Assembly (NCBI RefSeq): GCF_017483025.1
Contig: NZ_JAFUMA010000038.1
Span: forward strand, 1 to 38,224
From: Anaerotignum sp.
GTDB taxonomy: Bacteria; Bacillota; Clostridia; Lachnospirales; Anaerotignaceae
DNA length: 38,224 nt
Reading direction: 5' to 3'
The notes beneath the pieces are model-generated. The model worked only from the letters and a program-made list of their open reading frames with translations, ran no database searches and was not told the origin of the DNA. The first letter of the stretch is position 1. The number at the start of each line of letters is the position of its first letter. Shown piece by piece: positions 15,285-23,204 of this stretch. The position numbers and the translations under genes are program-made.

Positions 15285-15575
15285 TTACTTCTTTACGTTC
15301 AGTTTAGGCAGAATAGATTCTACCTCAACATGAGGGCGAGGGATTACATGTACAGATACCAGTTCACCAACTGCACCTGCCGCTGCTGCGCCTGCATCTG
15401 TTGCTGCCTTTACAGCGCCAACGTCGCCGCGTACCATAACTGTTACCAGACCGCCGCCAACATGTTCTTTGCCAATCAGTGTAACGTTTGCTGCTTTTAC
15501 CATTGCGTCCGCCGCTTCAATAGAGCCAACCAAACCTTTTGTTTCTACCATACCAAGTGCCTGTAAGTTTGCCAT
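15285..15575 (-). CDS. Microcompartment hexameric shell protein, EutM/PduA type (copy 2)
   Basis: This 96-residue BMC-H shell protein is nearly identical to copy 1. The visible changes are A3N, D30N, V32T, R68A and G83V plus a different tail (PKLNVKK). The pore loop KEHVGGG is conserved. AGGAGG precedes the ATG. Two closely similar tiles could form mixed hexamers, and the charge-changing differences may alter packing between tiles. It follows the aldehyde dehydrogenase gene by 107 bases, the largest gap in the operon, though I found no promoter in it. Confidence 0.95.
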   Translation of the reverse strand: MANLQALGMVETKGLVGSIEAADAMVKAANVTLIGKEHVGGGLVTVMVRGDVGAVKAATDAGAAAAGAVGELVSVHVIPRPHVEVESILPKLNVKK

Positions 15576-15682
15576 AATCTTTTCCTCCTAATATTTTTAT
15601 CATAGAAATATTGTCTGTTTATCCTATAGATACATCCATTGTCCAAAAACAGATGCACATAACTTATGATTCTGATATTAAA

Positions 15683-17173
15683 TCAATTGCTCTTTGCACG
15701 AAGCTTTGCAATCACCGCTTTTGTGATAGCTTCGATATCTGCCTCGCTAAGATCTTCTTTTACTTCACAACAAGCGTCTGCACATTCTGTTACTGTTTCA
15801 CCACGTAAATCTTCCATTTCACACAGACCATATGCCACTCGGCGAATATTGATCAGATTCATTGGTGTAACATTATCGGAAGTCGCACTGCCACCTACTG
15901 CACCACAGCCTAAAGTCAATGCAGGGGCAATTCCTGTAGTAGCACCAACACCACCCAGAGCACCCGGAGTGTTTACCAAAATTCTGGAAATAGGTTTTTT
16001 CAGCGCAAACTCTCTAACGACATCTTTATTCTGAGTATGCAGTGTCATTGTGTGGCCAGCACCTTCATTTTTAAGGATACGAATAGAAAGATCACATGCT
16101 TCTTCCCAACCATCTACTACGTAAAATGCAATGATAGGGCACAGTTTTTCTCTGGAATAAGGATTTTTCTTATTCACATTCGCTGCATACTGTCTTGAAA
16201 TCAGCAGTTTTGTTCCATATGGAATAGTAATACCAGCCATTGCAGCAATGTTTTCTGCTGTTTTACCTACGACTTTGGGATTCATTGTGCCATTTGCACG
16301 AAGCAGGAAACTGGACAGCTGCTCAGACTGCTGATCCGTCAGAAAATAACCGCCCTGATTCTTTAATTCAGCTTCCACCTTATCTGCAATTTCTTTTTCT
16401 GTAACGATAGACTGCTCAGAAGCACAAATTGTACCATTGTCAAAAGTTTTAGATGCCATAATACGACGAACTGCTGCAGGAATATCCGCTGTGCGTTCAA
16501 TGTAAGAAGGACCATTACCCGGGCCTACGCCTAACGCAGGATTACCAGACGAATAAGCAGCTTTTACCATCGCTTCGCCGCCTGTAGCCAGAATGATGCT
16601 TACATCAGGATGTTTTAAAAGAGTATCTGTAGCCTGAACTGTAGTAAGGCTAACGCAGTTTACTGTCCCTTCAGGAGCACCTGCGGCTTCAGCAGCTTCT
16701 TTAATTACTTTGTATGTTTCCAAAATGCTATTTTTAGCACCGGGATGTGGGCTAATTACAATGGAATTACCTGCTTTGATGGAAATGATACTTTTGTACA
16801 TCGTAGTGGATGTAGGGTTTGTGGAAGGAATCAACGCAGCCACTACACCCATGGGGACACCAATTTCCATAATCCCCTTTTCCTTATCTTCTCTTAACAA
16901 ACCTACTGTTTTCATATCTTTTACATAATCCCAGGTAATCTGGCTTCCCAGTTTATTTTTGAGCACCTTATCTTCCCATCGCCCAAAACCAGTTTCCTGA
17001 GCAGCCATTTTTGCCAGTCTTTCTCCATGCTTCATACAAGCATCCGCGATTGCCTGGCAGATGGCATCCAGTTTTTCCTGAGTAAATGTGCTCAGTTCCT
17101 GTTCAGCTTTCTTAGCACTCGCCACCAGATTTCTCACTTCCTGAATGGATTGCAAATCACGATCCAATGTCAA
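15683..17173 (-). CDS. eutE: CoA-acylating acetaldehyde dehydrogenase (EutE/PduP type)
   Basis: This enzyme oxidises acetaldehyde to acetyl-CoA with NAD+ and CoA inside the compartment. The catalytic Cys is in NGTICASEQS (about residue 250). The substrate-channel and cofactor motifs VAALIPSTNPTST, ATGGEAMVKAAYSSG and LGVGPGNGPSY are clear. A TTG at 17173 is chosen as the start. AAGGACGTGA, one base off the ideal Shine-Dalgarno, lies five bases before it, and the product then begins TLDRDLQSIQEVRNL as in relatives. An ATG at 17197 has only a weak site. The C-terminus (LSEADIEAITKAVIAKLRAK, about 475-494) is an amphipathic helix like an encapsulation peptide. Such peptides are usually N-terminal in enterobacterial EutE/PduP. 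Confidence 0.93.
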   Translation of the reverse strand: MTLDRDLQSIQEVRNLVASAKKAEQELSTFTQEKLDAICQAIADACMKHGERLAKMAAQETGFGRWEDKVLKNKLGSQITWDYVKDMKTVGLLREDKEKGIMEIGVPMGVVAALIPSTNPTSTTMYKSIISIKAGNSIVISPHPGAKNSILETYKVIKEAAEAAGAPEGTVNCVSLTTVQATDTLLKHPDVSIILATGGEAMVKAAYSSGNPALGVGPGNGPSYIERTADIPAAVRRIMASKTFDNGTICASEQSIVTEKEIADKVEAELKNQGGYFLTDQQSEQLSSFLLRANGTMNPKVVGKTAENIAAMAGITIPYGTKLLISRQYAANVNKKNPYSREKLCPIIAFYVVDGWEEACDLSIRILKNEGAGHTMTLHTQNKDVVREFALKKPISRILVNTPGALGGVGATTGIAPALTLGCGAVGGSATSDNVTPMNLINIRRVAYGLCEMEDLRGETVTECADACCEVKEDLSEADIEAITKAVIAKLRAKSN

Positions 17174-17205
17174 TATATTCACGTCCTTTCTTTGCATTGT
17201 CTTTA

Positions 17206-17859
17206 TTAATACGCCATAGGATTGCCAGCAATCTGACAAACTGTTTCTCCAAATGCTTCGCAAGCAGCCTTACAAGCAGCTTGGCTTCCCACAAGAAGCC
17301 CTCCGGAGAAATTTGTTTCTGTTGGAGGTCCATAATAAACCTTCAATTCAACGTCTGCTGCTTTTAGCGCCGCATCCAAACCTACGGTCGCTTCCAAAGG
17401 TGGTGCAATCAGATATACCATAGCCGTCCCTTCTTCTACCTTCGCCTGTTCTGATAAGTAGGAACCAGTTCGAGATATGCAATGGGCATAATAAACTACT
17501 GTTTCATCTTCGTTTGCGGTATAAAAATGTGCATCATTTTCTATAAGAGAAATTGCCGCTTCCAAACCACTTCTCACTTCTTCCGGATTTGGGCCAGCGA
17601 TAATTCCAATAAACTCTCCTGCCAAAGCCGTATTCGCATTGGCAGATCCTGCGTACATGCTCTTAGCATAAACCACAGAAACATTCGCCTTTTTTGTCGC
17701 TTCATCCAAAGCTGTATAGGAAACATCATCACAATCTGTTGTAAATACTCCAAGACTGCGATCCCCTTCCTGAACACCCAAATGCTTTAGCAGCATACTG
17801 TCTGCATTAGGAATAATACGAACACTGAGCACTTGTGTATTTAACGGTTTTCCGATCAT
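17206..17859 (-). CDS. eutL: Microcompartment shell protein EutL (tandem BMC trimer)
   Basis: This 217-residue shell protein is of normal EutL length and has two BMC domains. The N-terminal part includes VQEGDRSLGVFTTDCDDVSY, and the second domain includes GLDAALKAADVELKVYYGPP and NFSGGLLVGSQAACKAA, all typical of the family. EutL trimers have a gated central pore thought to pass larger molecules such as cofactors. AGGAGG precedes the ATG, and the gene starts ten bases past the eutC stop. Confidence 0.95.
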   Translation of the reverse strand: MIGKPLNTQVLSVRIIPNADSMLLKHLGVQEGDRSLGVFTTDCDDVSYTALDEATKKANVSVVYAKSMYAGSANANTALAGEFIGIIAGPNPEEVRSGLEAAISLIENDAHFYTANEDETVVYYAHCISRTGSYLSEQAKVEEGTAMVYLIAPPLEATVGLDAALKAADVELKVYYGPPTETNFSGGLLVGSQAACKAACEAFGETVCQIAGNPMAY

Positions 17860-17868
17860 ACCCGCCTC

Positions 17869-18810
17869 CTATTTTTTCAAATCCAGCCCACTCGCCTTCT
17901 GCTCTAACATAAGCTGCAAAAGATCCACAATATATGCACCCGCTTCAACTGCCGGCACGCCATTTTTATGGATGTTGGATACCACTGTACGCCTTGCTTC
18001 CGGCATGCCGACTTCCGCGCGATAAGTGATATATGCACTCATGCTTTCTGCTGTAGCCAGACCGGGACGCTCACCGATAAAAGAGCATACGATTTTTGCA
18101 TCCAAAAGCTCAGATATACGATCCTGCGCGCCAACTCTGCCAAACTTTACAAACACCGGCGTCCCTACTGTAATGCCTTTTTCCTGCAAGCCATCCATCA
18201 CAACCGGAAGAATACGGGCTGCATTTGCTTCAATGGCTGTGGAAGAAAGGCCATCACTTACAATAATCTGCACATCAGGATGAGGTTTGCATTTTTCAAC
18301 GATATTTTTTTTCATATCATCACTGAAATCTCTTCCCAAATCAGGTCTTGTAAGAAATTCGTTCTTATCAGAGCATTTTGTTACCAATGGCAGCAGCCCA
18401 AGCTGTGCCACCAGTTCTTCGGATACGTCCATCATAACTGCATCCCTAGCAGCTGCATGATCCGCACGCAAGGCAAGCATAGTCTTGGTTTTTAACCTAG
18501 GACCAGATTTACCCACCCCAATTCGGGCGATCGTTTTCGTCATCATACGACGCAAGGCATCTGGATCTTCAGGTTTTTCCAACAGAGGTTCGTTATTATC
18601 TTTTTCCTCTGCGGATTGAAGATCTGCGGCATCGATATTTTTCTTTATCACCTCTACCGCACAATCCGTTTTTCTGCTTCCTTTTATCCCAGAGCCTCCT
18701 ACTGCAACTTTAGAGCTCATCTCAAAATCAAAATTTTTCCCATCTTGTTTTTGCTGCATCTGAACAATAATTTCTTCAGCGATACGGTCGATTTCCGCCT
18801 TACCAAGCAT
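17869..18810 (-). CDS. eutC: Ethanolamine ammonia-lyase small subunit (EutC)
   Basis: This is the AdoCbl-binding light chain of ethanolamine ammonia-lyase, which with EutB splits ethanolamine to acetaldehyde and ammonia. The conserved core starts near residue 80 (ALRRMMTKTIARIGVGKSGPR) and includes ALRADHAAARDAV, VSDGLSSTAIEANA and GERPGLATAESMSAY. The first 20 residues (GKAEIDRIAEEIIVQMQ) form an amphipathic helix like an encapsulation peptide, followed by a low-complexity linker of about 55 residues. At 313 residues it is slightly longer than the enterobacterial form. It follows eutB by four bases. Confidence 0.95.
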   Translation of the reverse strand: MLGKAEIDRIAEEIIVQMQQKQDGKNFDFEMSSKVAVGGSGIKGSRKTDCAVEVIKKNIDAADLQSAEEKDNNEPLLEKPEDPDALRRMMTKTIARIGVGKSGPRLKTKTMLALRADHAAARDAVMMDVSEELVAQLGLLPLVTKCSDKNEFLTRPDLGRDFSDDMKKNIVEKCKPHPDVQIIVSDGLSSTAIEANAARILPVVMDGLQEKGITVGTPVFVKFGRVGAQDRISELLDAKIVCSFIGERPGLATAESMSAYITYRAEVGMPEARRTVVSNIHKNGVPAVEAGAYIVDLLQLMLEQKASGLDLKK

Positions 18811-18814
18811 ATCA

Positions 18815-20188
18815 TCACCGTCCTTTCTTCATAAAAATTGTAGGATCTCCGGCTCTGCTGGTCAGTCTGCCATTTTCCATGATCCCCATTTTTTCAAGCC
18901 AACGCTCAAAAGCGGGAATAGGACGGAGACCCAAGATCTCACGAACTGCATTGATGTCGTGATATGCATTGGTCTGATAGTTCAGCATGATATCGTCGCT
19001 TGAAGGTACCCCCAAAATGTAATTGATACCAGCACTCCCCAAAAGAAGCGCCAAATTTTCAATATCATTCTGATCAGCCATCATGTGATTGGTATAACAG
19101 CAGTCACACCCCATAGGCAGCCCCGACAATTTCGCCATGAAATGATCTTCCAGACCTGCTCGCGTCACTTGCTTGGAATCATACAGGTATTCTGGACCAA
19201 TAAAGCCAACTACTGTATTAACCATAAATGGCTGAAAAGGACGGGCAAACGCATAGCATCTTGCTTCCATCGTAACCTGATCGGCTCCCCAGTGGGCGTC
19301 TGAAGATAATTCGCTCCCCTGCCCTGTTTCAAAATAAAGTACATTAGGCCCTGCTGCAGTTCCCTGTGTGCGCAAAAGTTCCTGCGCCTCTCTTACTGTT
19401 TCTGCCGAAAAACCAAATGCTCTGTTACCTTTTTCGCTACCTGCAATCGACTGGAAGATCATGTCACAGGGAGCACCACGTTTTACTGCCTCAATCTGGT
19501 CATTAATATGTCCTAAGACACAAATCTGCGTAGGAATTTCAAAAGTATTTTTTACTTCATCAAATCTCTTCAAAACCTCGCTTAAGCTGGAAACGGTATC
19601 ATTTACCGGGTTCAGCCCGATAAGTACATCCCCGCAACCATAAGAAAGACCTTCAAACAAAGATGCTGTGATCCCCTCCACATTATCTGTAGGGTGATTA
19701 GGCTGAAGTCTGGTGCCCATAATGCCTCTTTCACCTACAGTCGTATTACAGGTAGCAATGACCCTGATTTTCTGAGACACATATATCAGGTCGAGGTTTG
19801 TCATGAGTTTGCAAACCGCTGCAATCATTTCTGCTGTCAGTCCTTTGGAAATGCGGTGAATACTGGCATTATCTGCCTTATAGGAAAGAAGCCATTCTCT
19901 TAATTCACTCACTGTCCAGTTCTGAATTTCCTGATAGATTTTTTGATTTAGACCATCAACATTCAGTCTAGTTACTTCATCTTCTTCATAAGAGACAACA
20001 GGGTTTTCATAAAGTTCTTTCAGTGTCATTCCTGCCAAAACATCTTTCGCTGCAATTCGTTCAATATCTGACTTCGCTGCTACCCCAGCAAGAATATCAC
20101 CAGACTTATGCTCCCCTGCTTTCGCTAAAACCTCTTTAACGGAATCAAAGACAAAATGTTGTCCGGATAAAATTGTACTGTATTTCAT
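18815..20188 (-). CDS. eutB: Ethanolamine ammonia-lyase large subunit (EutB)
   Basis: This is the catalytic heavy chain of the AdoCbl-dependent lyase. The 457-residue protein is of normal family length and has recognisable blocks such as CNTTVGERGIMGTRLQPNHP, SYGCGDVLIGLNPVNDT and GLPMGCDCCYTNHMMADQND. The active-site region appears complete, with no gap or stop. A GGAGG site lies before the ATG. It forms the enzyme with EutC directly downstream and is kept active by EutA encoded directly upstream. Confidence 0.97.
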   Translation of the reverse strand: MKYSTILSGQHFVFDSVKEVLAKAGEHKSGDILAGVAAKSDIERIAAKDVLAGMTLKELYENPVVSYEEDEVTRLNVDGLNQKIYQEIQNWTVSELREWLLSYKADNASIHRISKGLTAEMIAAVCKLMTNLDLIYVSQKIRVIATCNTTVGERGIMGTRLQPNHPTDNVEGITASLFEGLSYGCGDVLIGLNPVNDTVSSLSEVLKRFDEVKNTFEIPTQICVLGHINDQIEAVKRGAPCDMIFQSIAGSEKGNRAFGFSAETVREAQELLRTQGTAAGPNVLYFETGQGSELSSDAHWGADQVTMEARCYAFARPFQPFMVNTVVGFIGPEYLYDSKQVTRAGLEDHFMAKLSGLPMGCDCCYTNHMMADQNDIENLALLLGSAGINYILGVPSSDDIMLNYQTNAYHDINAVREILGLRPIPAFERWLEKMGIMENGRLTSRAGDPTIFMKKGR

Positions 20189-20224
20189 ATATCCCTCCTA
20201 CTTACTGCATTCGTTTCACATCTT

Positions 20225-21664
20225 TTAGCCAAAAATCAGCGTTTTTACAATGACTGGTATCACAAGACCATTCATAATTGGACGTCCAAAATCAACAAAA
20301 TTATTCTGTTGAACCTTTATCGCATCCACAGAAACCACTGGTCGTCTACCCCGCAGCTGCTGCTTCATCAATTGTCCCAGCGCCTTAGCGATATCTTCTT
20401 TTACAATGATAATCAGTGGATCTTTTTCTCGAAGAACAGGTTCCATCCCTTCTATCAAGGTTTCTGCCAAAAGTTTTAGCTCCTGATAATCTGGATTCGA
20501 CCGACCCTCTAATGCTAGAACCATCTGTTCACTATCGTTCTGAGAAAGGAACCATCTTGCCTTATTCTCTAAAAATCTTCTATTACCAATCCAACACTGC
20601 TCTTCCTCATTATCAGTCAGTTTCAACACTGGAATATTTTTCATAGGAAATAGTCCATCGGAATATGCAATAGTGCTTCCAGAAATAGTAGTTGTATAAT
20701 TCCCAGCGCCAATAACCGTAGCTCGAATCGTTTGAGCAGCATCAATCACTTTAAAAGCATGGAAAAGATTTCCCCGTCGAATGGCTTCACCCAAAAGTAC
20801 ACCAATATCTCCGTAGGCAAAACTATCTTGACCTGTGTGATAAATGCAGTCTGCCACGCCACCAGAAAAACAGATATACTGAATCGGTCTATCAGGTATT
20901 CTCTGAAACTGCTGCGAACCGGCTGTTCGTACTTCTTTCAAAAGGTATGTCTCTTCTTCCAATCCAAGCATCTGCTCCAGAATTTGGCTCATCCCATCGC
21001 AAAGTTTTTCCAGCATTTCTTTAGAAGGGACCTCACCAACTTTTAAGTCTGCACGGAATGCTTTGGCAATTTTAGTAGCACTAGAGCTTATGTAATTAAT
21101 TTTCCCTGATCGATCTATTGTCACTTGGCGTCCACCAATGTCCAAACAACCTCTGGCACGGACCTCTCCGCTGTCAAAAAGGACTACATTGGTTGTTCCT
21201 CCACCAATATCCAAATTTACAACGACCGCACCATTTTCTTCAGAAAATTGCTGCGCACCACTTCCTTGACCTGCAATCACAGATTCCAGATCCGGGCCTG
21301 CAGTAGATACCACAAAATCTCCTGCAAAATGGCTCATTTTTCCTAAAACCATTCTGGCATTTTCTTTTCTGGCCGATTCTCCAGTTATAATTACAGCACC
21401 AGTTTCTACCTGCGAGCCCTTCACGCCAGCGAGGTTATACTCCTTTTCAACAATTTGTTCCAATGTATCTCCATCGATTAAAGATGCATCAATCATAGGA
21501 GTTCGATAAATCGGGCTTTGATAAACCACTTTTTTATCAATGATAGATATAGAAGGAACCGAAAAATATCCTGCTGTATTTTCAACCGTTAATTCACTAA
21601 AAATTACCTGAGAAGTTGACGTTCCAATATCAATCCCTACACTTAACATAGTTTTATTATCCAA
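20225..21664 (-). CDS. eutA: Ethanolamine ammonia-lyase reactivase (EutA)
   Basis: This ATP-dependent chaperone-like factor removes damaged cobalamin from EutBC. It has an actin/Hsp70-like ATPase fold with phosphate-loop motifs SVGIDIGTSTSQVIFSEL near the N-terminus and NLDIGGGTTNVVLFDSG further in. A TTG at 21664 is preferred as the start. AAAGGAGG lies six bases upstream, and the resulting N-terminus (MDNKTMLSVGIDIG) parallels the known E. coli start. That gives 480 residues. It is the first gene of the microcompartment operon, right after a leader with a terminator hairpin. Confidence 0.93.
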   Translation of the reverse strand: MDNKTMLSVGIDIGTSTSQVIFSELTVENTAGYFSVPSISIIDKKVVYQSPIYRTPMIDASLIDGDTLEQIVEKEYNLAGVKGSQVETGAVIITGESARKENARMVLGKMSHFAGDFVVSTAGPDLESVIAGQGSGAQQFSEENGAVVVNLDIGGGTTNVVLFDSGEVRARGCLDIGGRQVTIDRSGKINYISSSATKIAKAFRADLKVGEVPSKEMLEKLCDGMSQILEQMLGLEEETYLLKEVRTAGSQQFQRIPDRPIQYICFSGGVADCIYHTGQDSFAYGDIGVLLGEAIRRGNLFHAFKVIDAAQTIRATVIGAGNYTTTISGSTIAYSDGLFPMKNIPVLKLTDNEEEQCWIGNRRFLENKARWFLSQNDSEQMVLALEGRSNPDYQELKLLAETLIEGMEPVLREKDPLIIIVKEDIAKALGQLMKQQLRGRRPVVSVDAIKVQQNNFVDFGRPIMNGLVIPVIVKTLIFG

Positions 21665-21689
21665 GATCCTCCTCCTTTCCCCAAAAGAC

Positions 21690-21732
21690 AAAAAAAGCCC
21701 AGAACAAGAATAGAATTATTCTTGCTCTGAGC
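21690..21732 (-). terminator. Leader terminator (attenuator) before eutA
   Basis: A 16-base stem (21697-21732, four-base loop, two wobble pairs) is followed on the minus strand by seven T residues (complement of 21690-21696). It lies between the promoter and eutA, only about 25 bases before the start codon. It would therefore block the whole operon unless antiterminated. Confidence 0.85.
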
Positions 21733-21767
21733 CTTATTGCTGCCACATCACACCCTATTGTGCGATG
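21730..21767 (-). promoter_or_regulatory. Candidate dual-hexaloop (ANTAR/EutV-type) antiterminator RNA
   Basis: Two hairpins precede the terminator. P1 (21746-21767) has an eight-pair stem and loop AAUAGG. P2 (21730-21741) reads AGC-AAUAAG-GCU and shares its 3' GCU with the 5' arm of the terminator, so the two cannot form together. The AGCAAN-type layout resembles the leaders bound by EutV in other Firmicutes. However, the loop has A where I recall a conserved G at position 4, and the P2 stem is only three pairs. No EutVW genes are in the window. Confidence 0.5.
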
Positions 21768-21789
21768 AAATATTTAATTATTATTTATC

Positions 21790-21818
21790 AGTATAAGTCA
21801 TAAAACCAGTTGTGTCAA
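21790..21818 (-). promoter_or_regulatory. Sigma-A promoter of the microcompartment operon
   Basis: A perfect -35 TTGACA (complement of 21813-21818) and a -10 TATACT (complement of 21790-21795) are separated by 17 bases. The predicted start is near 21783, giving a leader of about 118 bases that holds the hairpins before eutA. Confidence 0.85.
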
Positions 21819-22023
21819 CTATCTCTGCCCAAGTTTTAAAGGCTCTCTTTTCTGGTTTCATCAATTATCAAGTTCTTTCTCTTGCTGCTTACCACGATTA
21901 CTATTTCATAACAAATTTGAGTTGATTGTATTCATACACAATTTATTATAATATCAGTTGCTCTGCAGTTCAATCAGAAATATTCAATGTCATACTAAGA
22001 TTAATTATTTATTGTTTTTTCTC
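21819..22023. other. Spacer between the cobalamin operon end and the eut promoter
   Basis: About 205 A/T-rich bases without an ORF. No convincing terminator follows cbiC. An imperfect palindrome ATTGT-N8-ACAAT lies at 21925-21942, 107 bases upstream of the -35 box, and could be an operator. I found no cobalamin riboswitch or B12-box-like sequence in this gap or in the eut leader. Confidence 0.4.
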
Positions 22024-22692
22024 TCACCATCCCCTTGCCACAGGATCCAGCATGTCTGCCGCTGTGTAAAGCAAGGCATTACAAACGGCTGCCGCAATAT
22101 TACTCCCCCCCTTACGTCCTCTGGCAACGATTACAGGCACACTATATTTTTCACAGATTTCGATCAATCGTTCCTTACTATCCACTACATTCACAAAACC
22201 AACTGGAACCCCAATGACTAATGCAGGGCGCAGACCGTTCTCCATCAATTCACACAGTTTAAGCAGTGCCGTAGGTGCATTGCCCACTGCAAAGACCGCC
22301 GCTGGATATAGTTCCGCCGATTTTTCCATAGAAGCTGCAGCCCGGGTACTCCCCGTTTCTTTTGCTTTTGCAGCCACCTCGTCATCTGCCATAAAACAAT
22401 ATACCGCTCCGTCCAGTTTCTGCAAAGCCACTTTACTGATTCCTGCTTTTGCCATATTGGTATCTGTAACAATCACAGCATTTTCTTTTAGAGCTTTTGC
22501 TGTCATTTTCACCGCACCTTTTGAAAAATACAGATTTTCCACGTATTCAAAATCCGCCGTTGTATGAATGACCCTTTTTACCACTGCCGCGTTTTCTTCA
22601 GGCAATACGATCCCTTTTTCCTGCAGTTCTGCTTCAATGATCGCCATACTGGTCTTTTCAATATCCGCAGGCTGACTATGTTTCTGGTTCAA
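22024..22692 (-). CDS. cbiC: Cobalt-precorrin-8 methylmutase (CbiC/CobH)
   Basis: CbiC moves the C11 methyl group to C12 to form cobyrinate. The family start pattern is seen in the segment around ADIEKTSMAIIEAEL, followed by VKRVIHTTADFEYVENL with the conserved active-site His, then IVTDTNMAKAGI and GVPVGFVNVVDSKE. A TTG start at 22692 is chosen. It overlaps the cobO stop as TTGA, has AAGGGGTG eight bases upstream, and gives a 222-residue protein of usual length. An ATG 31 codons upstream would add an unrelated N-terminus. It is the last gene of the cobalamin operon. Confidence 0.92.
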   Translation of the reverse strand: MNQKHSQPADIEKTSMAIIEAELQEKGIVLPEENAAVVKRVIHTTADFEYVENLYFSKGAVKMTAKALKENAVIVTDTNMAKAGISKVALQKLDGAVYCFMADDEVAAKAKETGSTRAAASMEKSAELYPAAVFAVGNAPTALLKLCELMENGLRPALVIGVPVGFVNVVDSKERLIEICEKYSVPVIVARGRKGGSNIAAAVCNALLYTAADMLDPVARGW

Positions 22693-23204
22693 AATACCAC
22701 ACCCCTTCTTGCTTTGATCCCCTTCTGAAAGGGGTGTTTCTGACACTTCATTTCCGTACAGTAATCTGCCATTCCAATCATCCATTCGGCAGGCACTCGG
22801 CCTGTCAATACCAGCTCCTGCTTCGCAGGTTTTTCCAACACTGCTTTCTGCAGTAGTTCTCTGTCTATCATTTCTTTCTGCCAGACCGCACAGACTTCAT
22901 CCAAAATCAGTACATCTGCATCTTCCTTCACGGCCGCCTGAAGGTTTTCCGTCTGCATCTTTTTTGTAGCAGCCTTTTCTTCTTCCGTCATCCCTGAAAG
23001 GAATTTATCTCCGCACTTACCACGATAAACTTTTGCTCCCAGCTGCTCCAGAAGGTAAATTTCACCCGTAGCACTATTTTTCAGAAACTGCACGATCACG
23101 ACCTTTTTACCAGCATGAATTGCCCGCAGAACAAGCCCCATGGCCGCAGTGGTTTTCCCTTTCCCGTCGCCATAATAAAGATGTATCAATCCCAGTTCCG
23201 TCAT
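22689..23204 (-). CDS. cobO: Cob(I)yrinate a,c-diamide adenosyltransferase (CobO/BtuR)
   Basis: This 171-residue enzyme of the CobA/CobO/BtuR family adenosylates corrinoids with ATP. The P-loop is GDGKGKTTAAMG, and FLKNSATGE and LILDEVCAV (Walker B) follow. Its start overlaps the cbiP stop (ATGA). With EutT it is the second adenosyltransferase of the window: this one serves de novo synthesis, while EutT probably serves the lyase in the compartment. Confidence 0.95.
   Translation of the reverse strand: MTELGLIHLYYGDGKGKTTAAMGLVLRAIHAGKKVVIVQFLKNSATGEIYLLEQLGAKVYRGKCGDKFLSGMTEEEKAATKKMQTENLQAAVKEDADVLILDEVCAVWQKEMIDRELLQKAVLEKPAKQELVLTGRVPAEWMIGMADYCTEMKCQKHPFQKGIKARRGVVF

Noticed and set aside
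21665..22023. Possible cobalamin riboswitch before the eut operon
   Set aside because: No B12-box-like sequence or large conserved fold is recognisable; the leader is short and explained by the attenuator hairpins.
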